From Thalassospira lohafexi (lineage in GTDB: Bacteria; Pseudomonadota; Alphaproteobacteria; Rhodospirillales; Thalassospiraceae), in the NCBI RefSeq assembly GCF_002844275.1, contig NZ_NXGX01000005.1, forward strand, positions 456,158 through 520,157: a stretch of 64,000 nt of DNA, read 5' to 3'. Below the pieces are notes generated by a model, which saw nothing but the letters and a program-made list of their open reading frames with translations, made no database searches and was not told where the DNA came from. Positions within the stretch are counted from its first letter, which is position 1. The number at the start of each line of letters is the position of its first letter. Shown piece by piece: positions 17,102 through 27,213 of the stretch. A program made the translations under genes and the position numbers.

Positions 17102-18076
17102 TTATTCAGCAGGCGGCAGGTCATTTTTGTCGCCAAGAATTTCGTTAAACTCCGGCATGTCACGCAGGGGTTCGAATTCTTCTTCTGTCCAGGCCGGTTG
17201 ACGCATGGATTCAGAAAGTTCGATCGCACGTTGCAAATCGGCAAGAGCGGCTTCGCGGAACCCAAGCCCGGCATTTGCGCAGGCCCGTTGATAGTGACCA
17301 TTAGCACTTCCGGGTTCTTCGGCCAGCAACCGATTGCACAGGCTCAGTGCCCAGTCGCGATCACCAAGTTGAAGGGCGGCATCTGCCTTATAGGCCATGA
17401 CTTCCGGGTCACCCGGTGCCAGTTCAAGAATCTTGTCATAAGTTTCGATTTTTGAACGCGGGTTCGTGACCTGATTGGCTTGCAGCCACAGTGCATGGAT
17501 TTCCTGAGTCCGTTCGATTTCGTGCTGATGCTCGTTGATCACCTTGGATTTCAAACGCAATTCATCCTCAAGCGAGGTCAGGCGTCGTTCGAACTCTTCG
17601 GACAAACGTTGCAATTCCGTATTGGCAAGATTGCGCACGCTTGATTTCAACTCACGCAACGACTGCCAGCCCAGCATGGTCAGAAGCGCACCAACAGCGG
17701 CCACGAAATAAAAGAAATACGTCACAGTATTGGATGAATAGGAAATCGCCTTGTCGATGGCTTCAAGCTGCCGGTTGACGACTTCGCGCATCAATTCCGC
17801 ACGCATGCCCTGCATTTCAGTACGCAGGCTTTTCAGTTCATCAAGAACATAGCGTTCCATCAATGGCGGCATGTTGGTGCGTTCTTTGGCGTCCAAGGGG
17901 CTGAAATCGACATCTGGTACTGCATCGAATGCATCGCCCGATTTGGTGTCCTGACGTGTTTCAGGCTCCGACGTTTGGGCAATCCCCGGTTGTGCGGTGA
18001 AAATGCCTGCCAATATCAAAAGTGATGCAACAAAAGTTGCCCGTCGTAAAGCCCATCGCAAAGACAGTGTCACCAT
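17102..18076 (-). CDS. Membrane-anchored TPR-repeat protein
   Basis: A 324-residue protein. It has a signal peptide (about residues 10-33), a linker, a transmembrane segment at about residues 118-140 (YFFYFVAAVGALLTMLGW), a charged helix likely to form a coiled coil (about 145-195, Glu/Arg rich), and two to three TPR units at the C-terminus (about 200-300: ALWLQANQVTNPRSKIETYDKILELAPGDPEVMAYKADAALQLGD...). The order suggests a periplasmic N-terminus and a cytoplasmic TPR scaffold. No function can be assigned. Confidence 0.7.
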   Translation of the reverse strand: MVTLSLRWALRRATFVASLLILAGIFTAQPGIAQTSEPETRQDTKSGDAFDAVPDVDFSPLDAKERTNMPPLMERYVLDELKSLRTEMQGMRAELMREVVNRQLEAIDKAISYSSNTVTYFFYFVAAVGALLTMLGWQSLRELKSSVRNLANTELQRLSEEFERRLTSLEDELRLKSKVINEHQHEIERTQEIHALWLQANQVTNPRSKIETYDKILELAPGDPEVMAYKADAALQLGDRDWALSLCNRLLAEEPGSANGHYQRACANAGLGFREAALADLQRAIELSESMRQPAWTEEEFEPLRDMPEFNEILGDKNDLPPAE

Positions 18077-18286
18077 CCCCGTATTCCTCTTTTTATGATT
18101 TGGTCACGTTACCCGCGTAACGCTTAGAATCCCATAGAAAGCGTTTCAAAAATGCAAACAGGTATAGTCAAACAACCAAACTATGTTGCAGCATGATTGC
18201 AGCCTTGCATGTATGCGCACTGACAACGGGTACGTTTATCCGTATAAGCGGTTCGGTATTTAAAAATTCAAACGGGTCGGTTCTGC

Positions 18287-19471
18287 GTGAAAAATGTTGA
18301 TGTTCTTGTAATCGGTGCGGGTGCTGCGGGCCTGATGTGTGCCATCGAAGCTGGCAAGCGCGGCCGGTCTGTTGTGGTGGTCGATCATTCCGACAAACCC
18401 GCCGAGAAAATCCGTATTTCCGGCGGGGGACGGTGCAATTTCACCAACATCCATACAAGCCCGGAAAACTTCCTGTCGCAGAACAAGCGGTTCTGTGTAT
18501 CCGCCCTGAAACGCTATACCCAGCATGATTTCATCGAAATGGTGAACCATCATGAAATCAGTTGGCATGAAAAAACGCTGGGCCAGTTGTTCTGTGATGA
18601 AAGTTCGTTTCAGATCATCGATATGTTGCTTGATGAATGTGACGCTGCAGATGTCACCATTCGCCTGAACACGGAAATTTCCAACATTATCCGCCGCGAC
18701 GATGGCGGATTTGACGTCACTACACGCACGGGCGCGCAATGGACGTGTGCATCGCTTGTGGTCGCGTGTGGCGGGCTTTCAATCCCGAAAATCGGGGCAA
18801 CCGGATTTGGCTATCAGATTGCCCGTCAGTTCGGATTAAACATCATCCCGACCCGGGCGGCTTTGGTGCCGCTGACGTTTGATCCTGAGTTGCGCGCGCA
18901 AATGGGCCAGCTATCGGGCATTTCGGTTGATGCGGTGGTTCAATGCAACAAAAAGCAATTCCGCGAAGGATTGCTGTTCACCCATCGCGGTCTTTCAGGC
19001 CCATCCATTTTGCAGATTTCATCTTATTGCGATGAAGGCGACGGTATTGTGGTGAACCTCAACCCCGAAGAAGACGCCTTTGATCTTTTGAAATCGGCCA
19101 AAAGCGAAACCCCAAAACAAGCCGTTCACACAGTACTGTCACGCATTCTGCCCAACCGGTTGGCGCAGATGATAACGGCACGTCATGACCTTGAACGCCC
19201 GATTGGCGAAACCGGTGACAAGGCGCTTCGCAAGCTGGCGATGGATGTCAATCAATGGGCCGTCATGCCAAACGGAACCGAAGGATATCGCACCGCCGAG
19301 GTCACCATTGGCGGGGTAGATACCAACGAGCTGTCATCAAAAACCATGGAATGTCGCAGTGTGCCTGGCCTGTATTTCATCGGTGAAGTTGTTGATGTGA
19401 CAGGACATCTTGGCGGATTTAATTTCCAGTGGGCCTGGTCATCTGGCTGGTCTGCCGGGCAAGTTGTCTGA
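18287..19471 (+). CDS. BaiN/HI0933-family NAD(P)/FAD-dependent oxidoreductase
   Basis: A 394-residue flavoprotein of the HI0933 family. The FAD motif GAGAAGLM is at about residues 9-16 and the family-defining ISGGGRCNFTN follows at about residues 45-55; the C-terminus has the second FAD block LYFIGEVVDVTGHLGGFNFQWAWSSGW. The family is widespread with little biochemistry known; the bile acid enzyme BaiN is one relative. The start is a GTG at 18287. It is a single gene. Confidence 0.88.
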   Translation: MKNVDVLVIGAGAAGLMCAIEAGKRGRSVVVVDHSDKPAEKIRISGGGRCNFTNIHTSPENFLSQNKRFCVSALKRYTQHDFIEMVNHHEISWHEKTLGQLFCDESSFQIIDMLLDECDAADVTIRLNTEISNIIRRDDGGFDVTTRTGAQWTCASLVVACGGLSIPKIGATGFGYQIARQFGLNIIPTRAALVPLTFDPELRAQMGQLSGISVDAVVQCNKKQFREGLLFTHRGLSGPSILQISSYCDEGDGIVVNLNPEEDAFDLLKSAKSETPKQAVHTVLSRILPNRLAQMITARHDLERPIGETGDKALRKLAMDVNQWAVMPNGTEGYRTAEVTIGGVDTNELSSKTMECRSVPGLYFIGEVVDVTGHLGGFNFQWAWSSGWSAGQVV

Positions 19472-19616
19472 GGTCGAAATTCGTTTACACACCCCAACCA
19501 TTAGGCGCATATATAATGTGTGTGTTTCCTCATGCGGGAACAAATAGAGTCCTTGGCCGTTTCATGATCAAGCGCGGTGTCAAATAGCCGCAGCAACAAA
19601 TTAATGAGGTTTGGAC

Positions 19617-19802
19617 ATGTTTGAATATGGTGGAATACTTGGTTTAATCATTTTGATCGCCGATATCTGGGCGGTCATTAATATTTTGGGCAGTGGTGCG
19701 AGCACCGGGTCAAAAGTTCTTTGGATTGTACTTGTTCTTGTTCTGCCGGTCTTGGGCCTGATCATCTGGCTGTTTGCCGGTCCGCGTAGCGGGCGCGCCT
19801 AA
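19617..19802 (+). CDS. Small PLDc_N-type membrane protein
   Basis: A 61-residue protein of two hydrophobic segments (about residues 3-24 and 32-54) linked by GSGASTGSKVLWIVLVLVLPVLG and ending in GPRSGRA. This matches the free-standing phospholipase D N-terminal-like domain (PLDNc), common as a small inner-membrane protein of unknown function. The ATG at 19617 is preferred because GAGGT sits seven bases upstream; a TTG six bases earlier is in frame. A terminator follows. Confidence 0.8.
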   Translation: MFEYGGILGLIILIADIWAVINILGSGASTGSKVLWIVLVLVLPVLGLIIWLFAGPRSGRA

Positions 19803-19847
19803 GCCCGAAAGATTTCAGCTGGAAACAAAAGCCAGCATCTAAAACAA

Positions 19848-19878
19848 CAAAGCCCGACAGTTTTCTGTCGGGCTTTGT
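19848..19878. terminator. Bidirectional terminator between the PLDNc gene and the TRAP permease gene
   Basis: AAAGCCCGACAG and CTGTCGGGCTTT form a 12-bp perfect stem with a TTTT loop; flanked by A-rich and T-containing sequence. It serves two convergent genes. Confidence 0.9.
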
Positions 19879-19884
19879 GCATTC

Positions 19885-21651
19885 TCAAACACCTGCCACG
19901 AAAATCGCAATCGCACCAGCCAGCGCAAGCCCAATCCGCACAATCAATGGCCGCGGCGATATCAGGCCATACGATATGGCGGTCAAACCAATGGCCACCT
20001 TAAGTCCTGCTGCAATCGCCCATACGGGGTCTGACCCAAGATCAATCAGGGATGCATTGGCCACCATCGCCAACGGCACGATATACAGCCCAATACCCAA
20101 CGCCATGGCCGAGCCCGCAACCTTGAGCCAGTTTTCTTCGACCATGCCCGCAGCAATGAAAACCGCACCACAAACCGGTGGTGTGATAGTCGAGAGAAGT
20201 GCGAACCAGAAAACAAACAGATGTGCCTGCAAAGGATCAAGGCCAAGCTCGATCAAGGCAGGACCGGCAACCGAAACGCAGATCACATAGGCTGCTGTTG
20301 TTGGCACTTCCATGCCCAAAATCAAACAGGCCAATGCGGTCAGAAGCAAAGCTGGCCAGAGCATCCCGCCCGAACCGGATAAAAGCAGCGATGTGATTTT
20401 CACCCCAAGTCCGGTTAGCCCAAGCACACCAATCACAATCGATGCACATAGAATGATCGAGCCGATCATCGCCACCTGACGCCCCGCATTCAGACAGACA
20501 TCGGTGAAACGGTCCTTGGTGCGCGCCAGATCAAACGACAGATTTCCATCCAAGAACAGCAATGCCGCCCCGACAACAAGGGCCAGACAGGCCGAATATT
20601 GTGGCGTATAGCCCCCACCAAACATACCCCAAAGCAGAATGGTGAAGGGAACAAGGAAAAAGCACGATGTGATGATAACCGCACGCATGGTTGGTCGGTC
20701 TTCCTTTGGCACACCGGGAAGATCAAACCGCATGGCAAAGGCGTTAATTCCAACCCATACCGCAAGAAAATAGAGGAATGCCGGCAAGGTTGCAGCAACC
20801 ATGATATCGACATAGGGTCGCCCGGTGAGTTCAACCATGACAAAGGCGCCAGCGCCCATCAAAGGCGGCATGATCTGCCCGCCAGAAGACGCCACCGCCT
20901 CAACCGCAGCCGCAAGGCGTTTGGGATACCCAAGCCGCGTCATGGCGGGCAAAGTAATCGCACCAGTTGATGCGACATTGGCCGATGCCGATCCCGAAAT
21001 TGAGCCAAACAGAGCAGATGAAATAACCGATACTTTTGCCGCACCGCCCTTAAGACGCCCTGCAGCCGCACCGGCAACATTCATGAATCCCTGCCCGGCT
21101 TCGCCAGCATTTAGGACCGCACCGAAAATCACAAAAATCGCAACAATGCTGACCGATACACCGGTCAGGCTGCCCCAAAGGCCACCTTCGGCAATGGTCA
21201 ATGTGCCCAGCATGCTTTCAACCGGAAGCCCCGCATGGCCAAATTCGCCCGGAACATATTCGCCAAACAGCGCATAAAGCAAGGCAATGCCCGCAACCAT
21301 CGGCAAGGGCCAGCCAATGGCGCGGCGCGCCATTTCCAGAACAATCCCTAAAAGGACGGCGGCAATGGCGATCTGGCCATTGCCCATCAGGAAACCATAC
21401 TGATCAGCAAGACTGCCATGGTTGAAAACAATCCAGCCACACCCGATCAGGCCAATCACAGTAAGGATCGCGCCAGATATATTTTGCGCCCGTGTTTTGG
21501 CAACAAAGATCAGTGCCCATGGCAAAGCCAGCGCCATGTGGATCGGACGGCTGACAAGATTGGGGACGAGGCCGGAAAAAATCAGCCAAAGGTGAAATGC
21601 AATTGAAATTGCACCAAGCATAATCCAGATGGGGCGAGAAATGGCCGACAT
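19885..21651 (-). CDS. TRAP transporter permease, fused 4TM-12TM (DctQM type)
   Basis: A 588-residue, highly hydrophobic protein in which the small (DctQ) and large (DctM) TRAP permease subunits are fused, as in TAXI-type systems. Recognisable DctM blocks include FGSISGSASANVASTGAITLPAMTRLGY, SSGGQIMPPLMGAGAFVM and EVPTTAAYVICVSVAGPAL. It drives sodium- or proton-coupled uptake together with the TAXI binding protein encoded just upstream. Substrate unknown; TAXI systems have been linked to glutamate and other carboxylates. Confidence 0.93.
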   Translation of the reverse strand: MSAISRPIWIMLGAISIAFHLWLIFSGLVPNLVSRPIHMALALPWALIFVAKTRAQNISGAILTVIGLIGCGWIVFNHGSLADQYGFLMGNGQIAIAAVLLGIVLEMARRAIGWPLPMVAGIALLYALFGEYVPGEFGHAGLPVESMLGTLTIAEGGLWGSLTGVSVSIVAIFVIFGAVLNAGEAGQGFMNVAGAAAGRLKGGAAKVSVISSALFGSISGSASANVASTGAITLPAMTRLGYPKRLAAAVEAVASSGGQIMPPLMGAGAFVMVELTGRPYVDIMVAATLPAFLYFLAVWVGINAFAMRFDLPGVPKEDRPTMRAVIITSCFFLVPFTILLWGMFGGGYTPQYSACLALVVGAALLFLDGNLSFDLARTKDRFTDVCLNAGRQVAMIGSIILCASIVIGVLGLTGLGVKITSLLLSGSGGMLWPALLLTALACLILGMEVPTTAAYVICVSVAGPALIELGLDPLQAHLFVFWFALLSTITPPVCGAVFIAAGMVEENWLKVAGSAMALGIGLYIVPLAMVANASLIDLGSDPVWAIAAGLKVAIGLTAISYGLISPRPLIVRIGLALAGAIAIFVAGV

Positions 21652-21678
21652 GTTTATTCAGTTTGTTGGATAAAGAAG

Positions 21679-21700
21679 GGCCCGGCAGGTGCGCCGGGCC
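21679..21700 (-). promoter_or_regulatory. Hairpin between TAXI binding-protein and TRAP permease genes
   Basis: GGCCCGGC (21679-21686) and GCCGGGCC (21693-21700) form an 8-bp GC-only stem with a 6-base loop. It lies in the 75-base gap after the binding-protein stop codon and lacks a clear U-tract in the leftward direction, so it more likely stabilises the upstream mRNA or attenuates than terminates fully. Confidence 0.6.
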
Positions 21701-21725
21701 TGTTGTGTTTTTGAGCAATCAGGTG

Positions 21726-22688
21726 TTAGCGCTGATCATCGCGGACCGGGAAACCGGCCTCGGCATAATAACGCAATGCACCGGGATGAATTTTGCCCCC
21801 GATATTGCCCAGCATGTCTGGGGAAACACCATTCCACCAAGACGAGCTTTCACCCATTTTGGCTTTTTGCTCCCAGAATGTCTTGGTCAACTGATAGGCG
21901 GTTTCGTCATCCATCTCGGTCGTTGCAAAGGCCACAACCGACAGCGAAGCGGTTGTGATGTCTTCGTCCTGACCGCTATAGGTGCCCGCTGGAATAACCG
22001 TTTTGTCACGTTTGGTCAGTGCAAGTTGCTCATCGGAAAGTGACAGGACATTGACGTCCGTTCCGGCCGCTGCTTCGATCACGTTCGGCGCAGGCCAGGA
22101 TCCCGCGGTAACGAAACCATCAATCTGACCGTTTTTAAGTGCGGCAACCGCGTTGGAAAGTTCGGCATCAGCCAGTTCAACTTTGCCGCCCAGACCAAAC
22201 AGATCGAGGTATTTTTCACCTTCTTTTGCCCCGAAGGACCCCTTGCCCAGAAGGATGGTTTTGCCTTCAAGACCGGCGAAGTCGGTGGCACCAGAATCAC
22301 TGCGCATCACAAAATGCATGGTCAGGGACGGGATCGGGAACAGGGCACGAACCGCTTCGAATTTTTCCGTCGGGCGCCCCTCAAACGGGCCTTTGCTGTT
22401 TTGTGCCAGTCCGACCAAACCGGGCGGGGAGGTAAACACATAGTTGCCCGAACGGACCATGGCTTCCATGACGTTCTGGACCGAACCCTGGCTTTCTTCA
22501 ACCGTAATAATCACGTCACCATTGGTGCCGGTTTTCATCGCTTCGGAAAGCTGTGCGGCCATCTGGTAATAGGATGACGCAGCTTTGGCTGATTTCAGAG
22601 TGACACGGGTTTCGGCCTGTGCGGCAGACGCCGCAGACAGTGCCATAATACCGGCGGTAATTACGCCAAGTGTACGCAGAATATTCAA
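21726..22688 (-). CDS. TAXI-family TRAP transporter solute-binding protein
   Basis: A 320-residue periplasmic protein. The signal peptide runs to about residue 25 (AASAAQAE). The mature part matches TAXI binding proteins: SSYYQMAAQLSEAMKTG, EESQGSVQNVMEAMVRSGNYVFTSPPG, and GFVTAGSWPAPNVIEAAAG. The start is a TTG at 22688 that has a strong GGGGAGGAA five bases upstream, which makes TTG convincing. It is the first gene of a two-gene operon with the fused permease. Confidence 0.92.
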   Translation of the reverse strand: MNILRTLGVITAGIMALSAASAAQAETRVTLKSAKAASSYYQMAAQLSEAMKTGTNGDVIITVEESQGSVQNVMEAMVRSGNYVFTSPPGLVGLAQNSKGPFEGRPTEKFEAVRALFPIPSLTMHFVMRSDSGATDFAGLEGKTILLGKGSFGAKEGEKYLDLFGLGGKVELADAELSNAVAALKNGQIDGFVTAGSWPAPNVIEAAAGTDVNVLSLSDEQLALTKRDKTVIPAGTYSGQDEDITTASLSVVAFATTEMDDETAYQLTKTFWEQKAKMGESSSWWNGVSPDMLGNIGGKIHPGALRYYAEAGFPVRDDQR

Positions 22689-23132
22689 GGCTTCCTCCCC
22701 TTGTATGAGCAGTCCGCGTGCCGGCTTTGAATGCCGAACTTCGCAGCGAACCTTTCGTTGGTGGCAATAAGCGCAAAATACAGCCCCGTTTCAGGAGCGT
22801 TTTGGCAAAAATGACCCAAATTCACGGCCATAGAAAGCATGAAGTACATGAAGGTCAAGCTGCTTATGCGATTTCACAGCCTGTCAGAGATGTAAACCTT
22901 ACGCCAAACGGGTCAGTTTTCACATGGCAGTTGTGCAAAACCGACGCTATTCGCGGCCAGGCTTCACGCTTAAAGGGACACAAGCATTCCCAAGGGAACA
23001 TAACGCACAGAGCAGCGTTGATCTCGGGAACAGTTGTAAATCGTTTTAGCTCAGTACGTTGTAATGATTGACAGCTTTCCCACCCTTGCCGCAGGGTAGT
23101 TCCTGCATCACCAGAATTCAGTTGAGGATTCC
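22689..23132. other. Divergent intergenic region between TAXI operon and MFS gene
   Basis: 444 bases without a supported gene. It must hold two divergent promoters. The only clear elements are the GGGGAGGAA ribosome-binding site of the leftward gene (about 22694-22702) and the GAGG preceding the rightward ATG. A TTGACA at about 23068 has no well-placed -10 sequence. No strong inverted repeat was seen. Confidence 0.5.
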
Positions 23133-24527
23133 ATGCCGCGTTCGCCGGTTGCCCTGATTATTGCATTGTCTGCGACGCTGTTTGCCGCCTTTGCGCTTAA
23201 CAGCGGGTCATCTTTGCAATCATCCCTGTTGGCGCTACGCGCTTCGGCAGAAGGATTCTCTCCGGTTTATACTGGTATCATCATGGCATCCTACTATATC
23301 GGCTTTGTCGCCGGGATTGTCTGGGGTGCCAGCCTTGTGAACCGGGTGGGTCACATCCGGACCTTTGCCGCCCTTGCATCAGCCGGTTCGGCGATCACGT
23401 TGCTCCATGCTGTGTATGTTGATCCGCTGACATGGTCGCTGTTTCGTGCCATGACCGGTCTTTGTCTTTCCGGCCTCTATCTGGTGGTGGAAAGCTGGTT
23501 GAATGCGCAGTCCGACAACACGTCACGCGGCAGCACAATTGCGATTTATATGACGGTGTCACTCGGTGGTCTGGCAATTGGCCAATTGCTGCTGAACATG
23601 TCACCAATCAGCAGCTTTGAGCTATTTACCGTTGCTTCGGTCTTGCTGTCGCTGTCGCTTGTTCCACTTGCTTTAACCCGTCAGCCACCGCCTTCCGCGG
23701 TTAGTGGCGAACGCATGACGTTTCGTCGTCTTTACAAAATCTCACCACTGGGGTTTGTCGCAGCATCCGGTGCCGGGGTCTTGTCCGGGGCGATTTACGG
23801 TGTTGGGCCGGTCTTTGCCGCCGAACTTGGTTTAAGCACGCAAAACGTCGCCTATTTCATGTTTTTTGTCATTCTGGGCGGCATGATCATGCAGTTCCCG
23901 ATCGGCAAGCTTTCTGACATTGTGCCGCGCCAATACGTGATGATTGTTGTCTTACTTGGTCTTGCTGTTTGCGGGCTGATCCCGCTTGTCATCCCCGACG
24001 TGATCAAAGACAACCTGACACTTTGGGGCGGGATCACCGGGGTTTTCATCATGCCGATCTATGGATTGGCTGTAGCCTATGTGAATGATTACCTCGAACC
24101 CGAAGACATCGTACCTGCATCGGGCGGCCTTTTGATTATTTATGGCGGCTCAGCCGCAGCGGGTCCATTGCTAGGGTCGAGCGCAATCGGGTACTTTGGC
24201 CCTTGGGCACTGCCATTCCTGTTTTCCGTGATCGGGATTCTGGTTGCCGGATTTGCCATTTACCGTGCTGGGTTTGGTCGTCGCATCTCTCTCGAGGAGC
24301 AAGGTCAGTTCGTTGCTGTTCCGCGCACAACCCCTATGGCGTTTGAGCTGTCATCGATTACCGATGAAGTTCCCGACGACGGCGCGGACGGCTCCACAAA
24401 AGGCTCTTCGCAAGAGACCGATGAGGTCAGCGACCTTTTGACGCCGGATGGCACAGCACATCCCGACGACTATGGGCATGTCGCAGTCGATGAGGATGAC
24501 GAAAGCGCGAAACCAGAAGCGAAATAA
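23133..24527 (+). CDS. MFS transporter (YcaD-like) with acidic C-terminal tail
   Basis: A 464-residue protein with twelve hydrophobic segments over residues 1-385 and a loop-2 type GIVWGASLVNRVGHIRT. The first-half FRAMTGLCLSGLYLVVESWLNAQS block is typical of the YcaD/TTHA group. The last 60 or so residues are soluble and strongly acidic (repeated Asp and Glu, ending DDESAKPEAK), which is longer than usual. Substrate unknown. It has a GAGG ribosome-binding site nine bases ahead of the ATG and is followed by an inverted repeat. Confidence 0.85.
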   Translation: MPRSPVALIIALSATLFAAFALNSGSSLQSSLLALRASAEGFSPVYTGIIMASYYIGFVAGIVWGASLVNRVGHIRTFAALASAGSAITLLHAVYVDPLTWSLFRAMTGLCLSGLYLVVESWLNAQSDNTSRGSTIAIYMTVSLGGLAIGQLLLNMSPISSFELFTVASVLLSLSLVPLALTRQPPPSAVSGERMTFRRLYKISPLGFVAASGAGVLSGAIYGVGPVFAAELGLSTQNVAYFMFFVILGGMIMQFPIGKLSDIVPRQYVMIVVLLGLAVCGLIPLVIPDVIKDNLTLWGGITGVFIMPIYGLAVAYVNDYLEPEDIVPASGGLLIIYGGSAAAGPLLGSSAIGYFGPWALPFLFSVIGILVAGFAIYRAGFGRRISLEEQGQFVAVPRTTPMAFELSSITDEVPDDGADGSTKGSSQETDEVSDLLTPDGTAHPDDYGHVAVDEDDESAKPEAK

Positions 24528-24540
24528 GAACGAGATTTAT

Positions 24541-24572
24541 CAGGCTGCAGTCCCAAATCGGGATGCAGCCTG
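24541..24572 (+). terminator. Probable terminator after the MFS gene
   Basis: CAGGCTGCA pairs with TGCAGCCTG, with a further TCCC/GGGA inner stem. It lies 14 bases after the stop codon. The following AATTATAATT is AT-rich but not a pure T run, so strength is uncertain. Confidence 0.65.
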
Positions 24573-24828
24573 AATTATAATTGGGGCATCACCGCTATTT
24601 GGTGTTCACACAACCATATGTAATGGCATGTTTAATACGTGCCCGGCTGCCGTTCGATCATGGCGCGCCACAGGCCGTGCCCCTGCTTTGTGCGCGAGAA
24701 CACGTCGGCCTTTTTGAGCCAATGTCAGGAAAATCAACGTTCTTTCGCCACTGCCGCATCTTATGGACAGCATTCCATAATGCGGAAAACATCCCAAAAT
24801 AATAAAACCTGCTGTGGACCCACTGCGG

Positions 24829-24852
24829 TTTGAGACCATATGTTGTCTCAAA
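24829..24852. promoter_or_regulatory. Perfect 8-8-8 inverted repeat upstream of malate synthase, operator candidate
   Basis: TTTGAGAC, eight bases (CATATGTT), GTCTCAAA. It ends 67 bases before the malate synthase ATG, a position suited to a dimeric regulator. The regulator is not identifiable from the window. Confidence 0.65.
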
Positions 24853-24919
24853 CGTTATCGCGGGGTTCAGGATTTTCATGCCGGTTCCCGTGACGGTTCC
24901 AAGTCTGGTGAGAGTAAAC

Positions 24920-27112
24920 ATGACCCAACGCATCCAAAAAGGTGGCCTTCAGATCGCATCGGTTTTGCATGATCTGGTTGCCAACGAAGTCATTCCGGGA
25001 ACGGGGATCAGTTCTGATCAGTTCTGGGCGTCGTTTGAAAAACTTGTCACTGAACTGGGGCCACGCAACAAAGCACTTTTGGCAAAGCGTGATGAGCTGC
25101 AGGCCAAGATCGACGAATGGCATGTGTCGCGTCAGGATCAGGCACGCGATCCGGTTGCCTATAAGAACTTTTTGATCGACATCGGCTACCTTCTGCCGGA
25201 AGGCGACGATTTTTACATCAGCACCACCAATGTCGACCCGGAAATCGCCCGTGTCGCAGGGCCGCAGCTTGTTGTGCCTGTGATGAATGCACGATATGCG
25301 CTTAATGCGGCCAATGCCCGTTGGGGCAGCCTTTATGACGCGCTGTATGGTACCGATGTCATTGACGATGCCGATGGCAAAGAAAAGACCAAGGGTTTTA
25401 ACCCAAAGCGTGGGGCTGCTGTGGTGGCCTATGCGGCAAACTTCCTTGACGAAGCCGCACCGCTTGCAACCGGCCATCATGCCGACGTTACAAAATATGA
25501 AGTACGCGATGATGGATCGGGCTGGTGGACGCTGGTGGTGACCCTGTCTGATGGCAGTGAAAGCGCGCTTGCTCAGCCATCCCAGTTTATTGGCTACAAC
25601 GAAAAGAACGGCGCACTTTCCGAAATTCTGCTGCGCAAGCACAGCCTGCACATCGAAATCTGCATTGATCCGACCCACCCGATTGGCAAAGAACATGCCG
25701 CGGGTGTCTCTGACGTGATCATGGAGTCGGCCGTTACGACCATTCAGGATTGCGAAGATTCAGTCGCCGCCGTTGATGCAGAAGACAAGACCCTTGCCTA
25801 CCGTAACTGGCTTGGCCTGATGAAGGGTACACTGGAAGAAAAGTTCGAAAAGGGTGGCAAGACCGTAACCCGTCGCCTGAACCCGGACCGGACCTATAAG
25901 GGTGTTGACGGTCACGAAGTCGTTCTGCCGGGCCGTAGTTTGATGCTGGTGCGTAATGTAGGCCATCTAATGACGTCAGATGCGGTTCTTGATGCCAACG
26001 GCAATGAAGTGCCCGAAGGCTTCCTTGATGCCATGATCACGGGGCTGATTGCCAAGCATGACGTTGAAGGCAAGAACGAATTGGCCAATTCACGCCATGG
26101 CAGTGTCTATATCGTGAAACCGAAAATGCACGGCCCAGAGGAAGTCGCCTTGACCAGCGACCTGTTTGCCTTTGTCGAAAATGCGATTGATGTGCCCGAG
26201 CACACGCTTAAGGTCGGCATCATGGATGAGGAACGCCGCACAACGGTAAACCTTAAGGAGTGCATCCGGGCTGCCAAAGACCGTGTTGTCTTCATCAATA
26301 CCGGTTTCCTTGATCGAACCGGTGATGAAATCCACACCAGCATGGAAGCTGGTCCTATGGTTCGTAAGGACGCGATGAAAGATCAATACTGGATCGCGGC
26401 CTATGAAAACTGGAACGTGGATGTTGGTCTTCAGTGCGGCATGAAAGGCGTTGCGCAGATCGGCAAAGGCATGTGGGCCAAACCTGATCGCATGGCCGAA
26501 ATGATGGATGCCAAAATTGGCCATCCCAAGGCCGGTGCAAAATGCGCATGGGTTCCTTCACCGACCGCCGCCACCCTGCACGCCATTCACTATCATCAGG
26601 TTGATGTTCGGGCAGTACAGGATGAAATCGGCAAACGTGAACGGGCCCACCTTGATGATATCCTGGCGATCCCGCGTCTTGGCGATATCAAACCAATGCC
26701 AAGCGAAATTCAGGAGGAGCTTGATAACAACGCACAAGGCATTCTGGGCTATGTCGTTCGCTGGATCGACAGTGGCGTTGGTTGTTCCAAGGTGCCTGAC
26801 ATCAATGATGTCGGCCTGATGGAAGACCGGGCCACTTTACGTATTTCGAGCCAGCATATCGCCAACTGGATGCATCATGAGCTGTGCACCAAAGAACAGG
26901 TCATGGAAACCCTCAAACGTATGGCTGCGGTCGTTGACAAGCAGAACGCCGGGGACCCGACCTATCGCAATATGGCCCCGAACTTTGATGACAGTGTAGC
27001 CTTTGCAGCAGCCTGTGATCTGGTCTTCAAAGGCCGTGAACAGCCAAATGGCTACACCGAGCCGGTTCTTCATGCCCGTCGCCGCGAAGCCAAAGCGAAA
27101 TACGGCGCATAA
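24920..27112 (+). CDS. glcB: Malate synthase G
   Basis: A 730-residue protein, the normal size for isoform G, which condenses glyoxylate with acetyl-CoA to give malate. Conserved blocks include [37 protein letters not shown] (VRNVGHLM), [46 protein letters not shown] and the C-terminal [17 protein letters not shown]. The start at 24920 (MTQRIQ) fits the family; a longer frame beginning at 24830 has an unrelated leader. It is a single gene with an upstream palindrome and downstream terminator. It supports growth on C2 compounds or glycolate. Confidence 0.97.
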   Translation: MTQRIQKGGLQIASVLHDLVANEVIPGTGISSDQFWASFEKLVTELGPRNKALLAKRDELQAKIDEWHVSRQDQARDPVAYKNFLIDIGYLLPEGDDFYISTTNVDPEIARVAGPQLVVPVMNARYALNAANARWGSLYDALYGTDVIDDADGKEKTKGFNPKRGAAVVAYAANFLDEAAPLATGHHADVTKYEVRDDGSGWWTLVVTLSDGSESALAQPSQFIGYNEKNGALSEILLRKHSLHIEICIDPTHPIGKEHAAGVSDVIMESAVTTIQDCEDSVAAVDAEDKTLAYRNWLGLMKGTLEEKFEKGGKTVTRRLNPDRTYKGVDGHEVVLPGRSLMLVRNVGHLMTSDAVLDANGNEVPEGFLDAMITGLIAKHDVEGKNELANSRHGSVYIVKPKMHGPEEVALTSDLFAFVENAIDVPEHTLKVGIMDEERRTTVNLKECIRAAKDRVVFINTGFLDRTGDEIHTSMEAGPMVRKDAMKDQYWIAAYENWNVDVGLQCGMKGVAQIGKGMWAKPDRMAEMMDAKIGHPKAGAKCAWVPSPTAATLHAIHYHQVDVRAVQDEIGKRERAHLDDILAIPRLGDIKPMPSEIQEELDNNAQGILGYVVRWIDSGVGCSKVPDINDVGLMEDRATLRISSQHIANWMHHELCTKEQVMETLKRMAAVVDKQNAGDPTYRNMAPNFDDSVAFAAACDLVFKGREQPNGYTEPVLHARRREAKAKYGA

Positions 27113-27139
27113 ACACCGCCTTTACAATCGATCCCAAAA

Positions 27140-27173
27140 CAAAAGCCGCCCACATCGTTGGGCGGCTTTTTAT
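27140..27173 (+). terminator. Terminator after malate synthase
   Basis: AAAAGCCGCCCA pairs with TGGGCGGCTTTT, followed by TATT; placed 28 bases after the stop codon. Confidence 0.9.
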
Positions 27174-27213
27174 TGCACAAAGTGCTGCAGCATAAATTGC
27201 AGCATTTTAATCA

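Larger units (their letters stand above)
24528..24919. other. Intergenic region upstream of malate synthase
   Basis: 392 bases without a supported gene. It contains the hairpin following the MFS gene (24541-24572) and a perfect inverted repeat (24829-24852) close to the malate synthase start. Short open frames running through it have no ribosome-binding site and no recognisable similarity. The malate synthase promoter must lie here. Confidence 0.6.

Noticed and set aside
24830..24919. N-terminal extension of malate synthase
   Set aside because: The extra 30 residues run through the palindrome and do not match the family start MTQRIQ-type at 24920.
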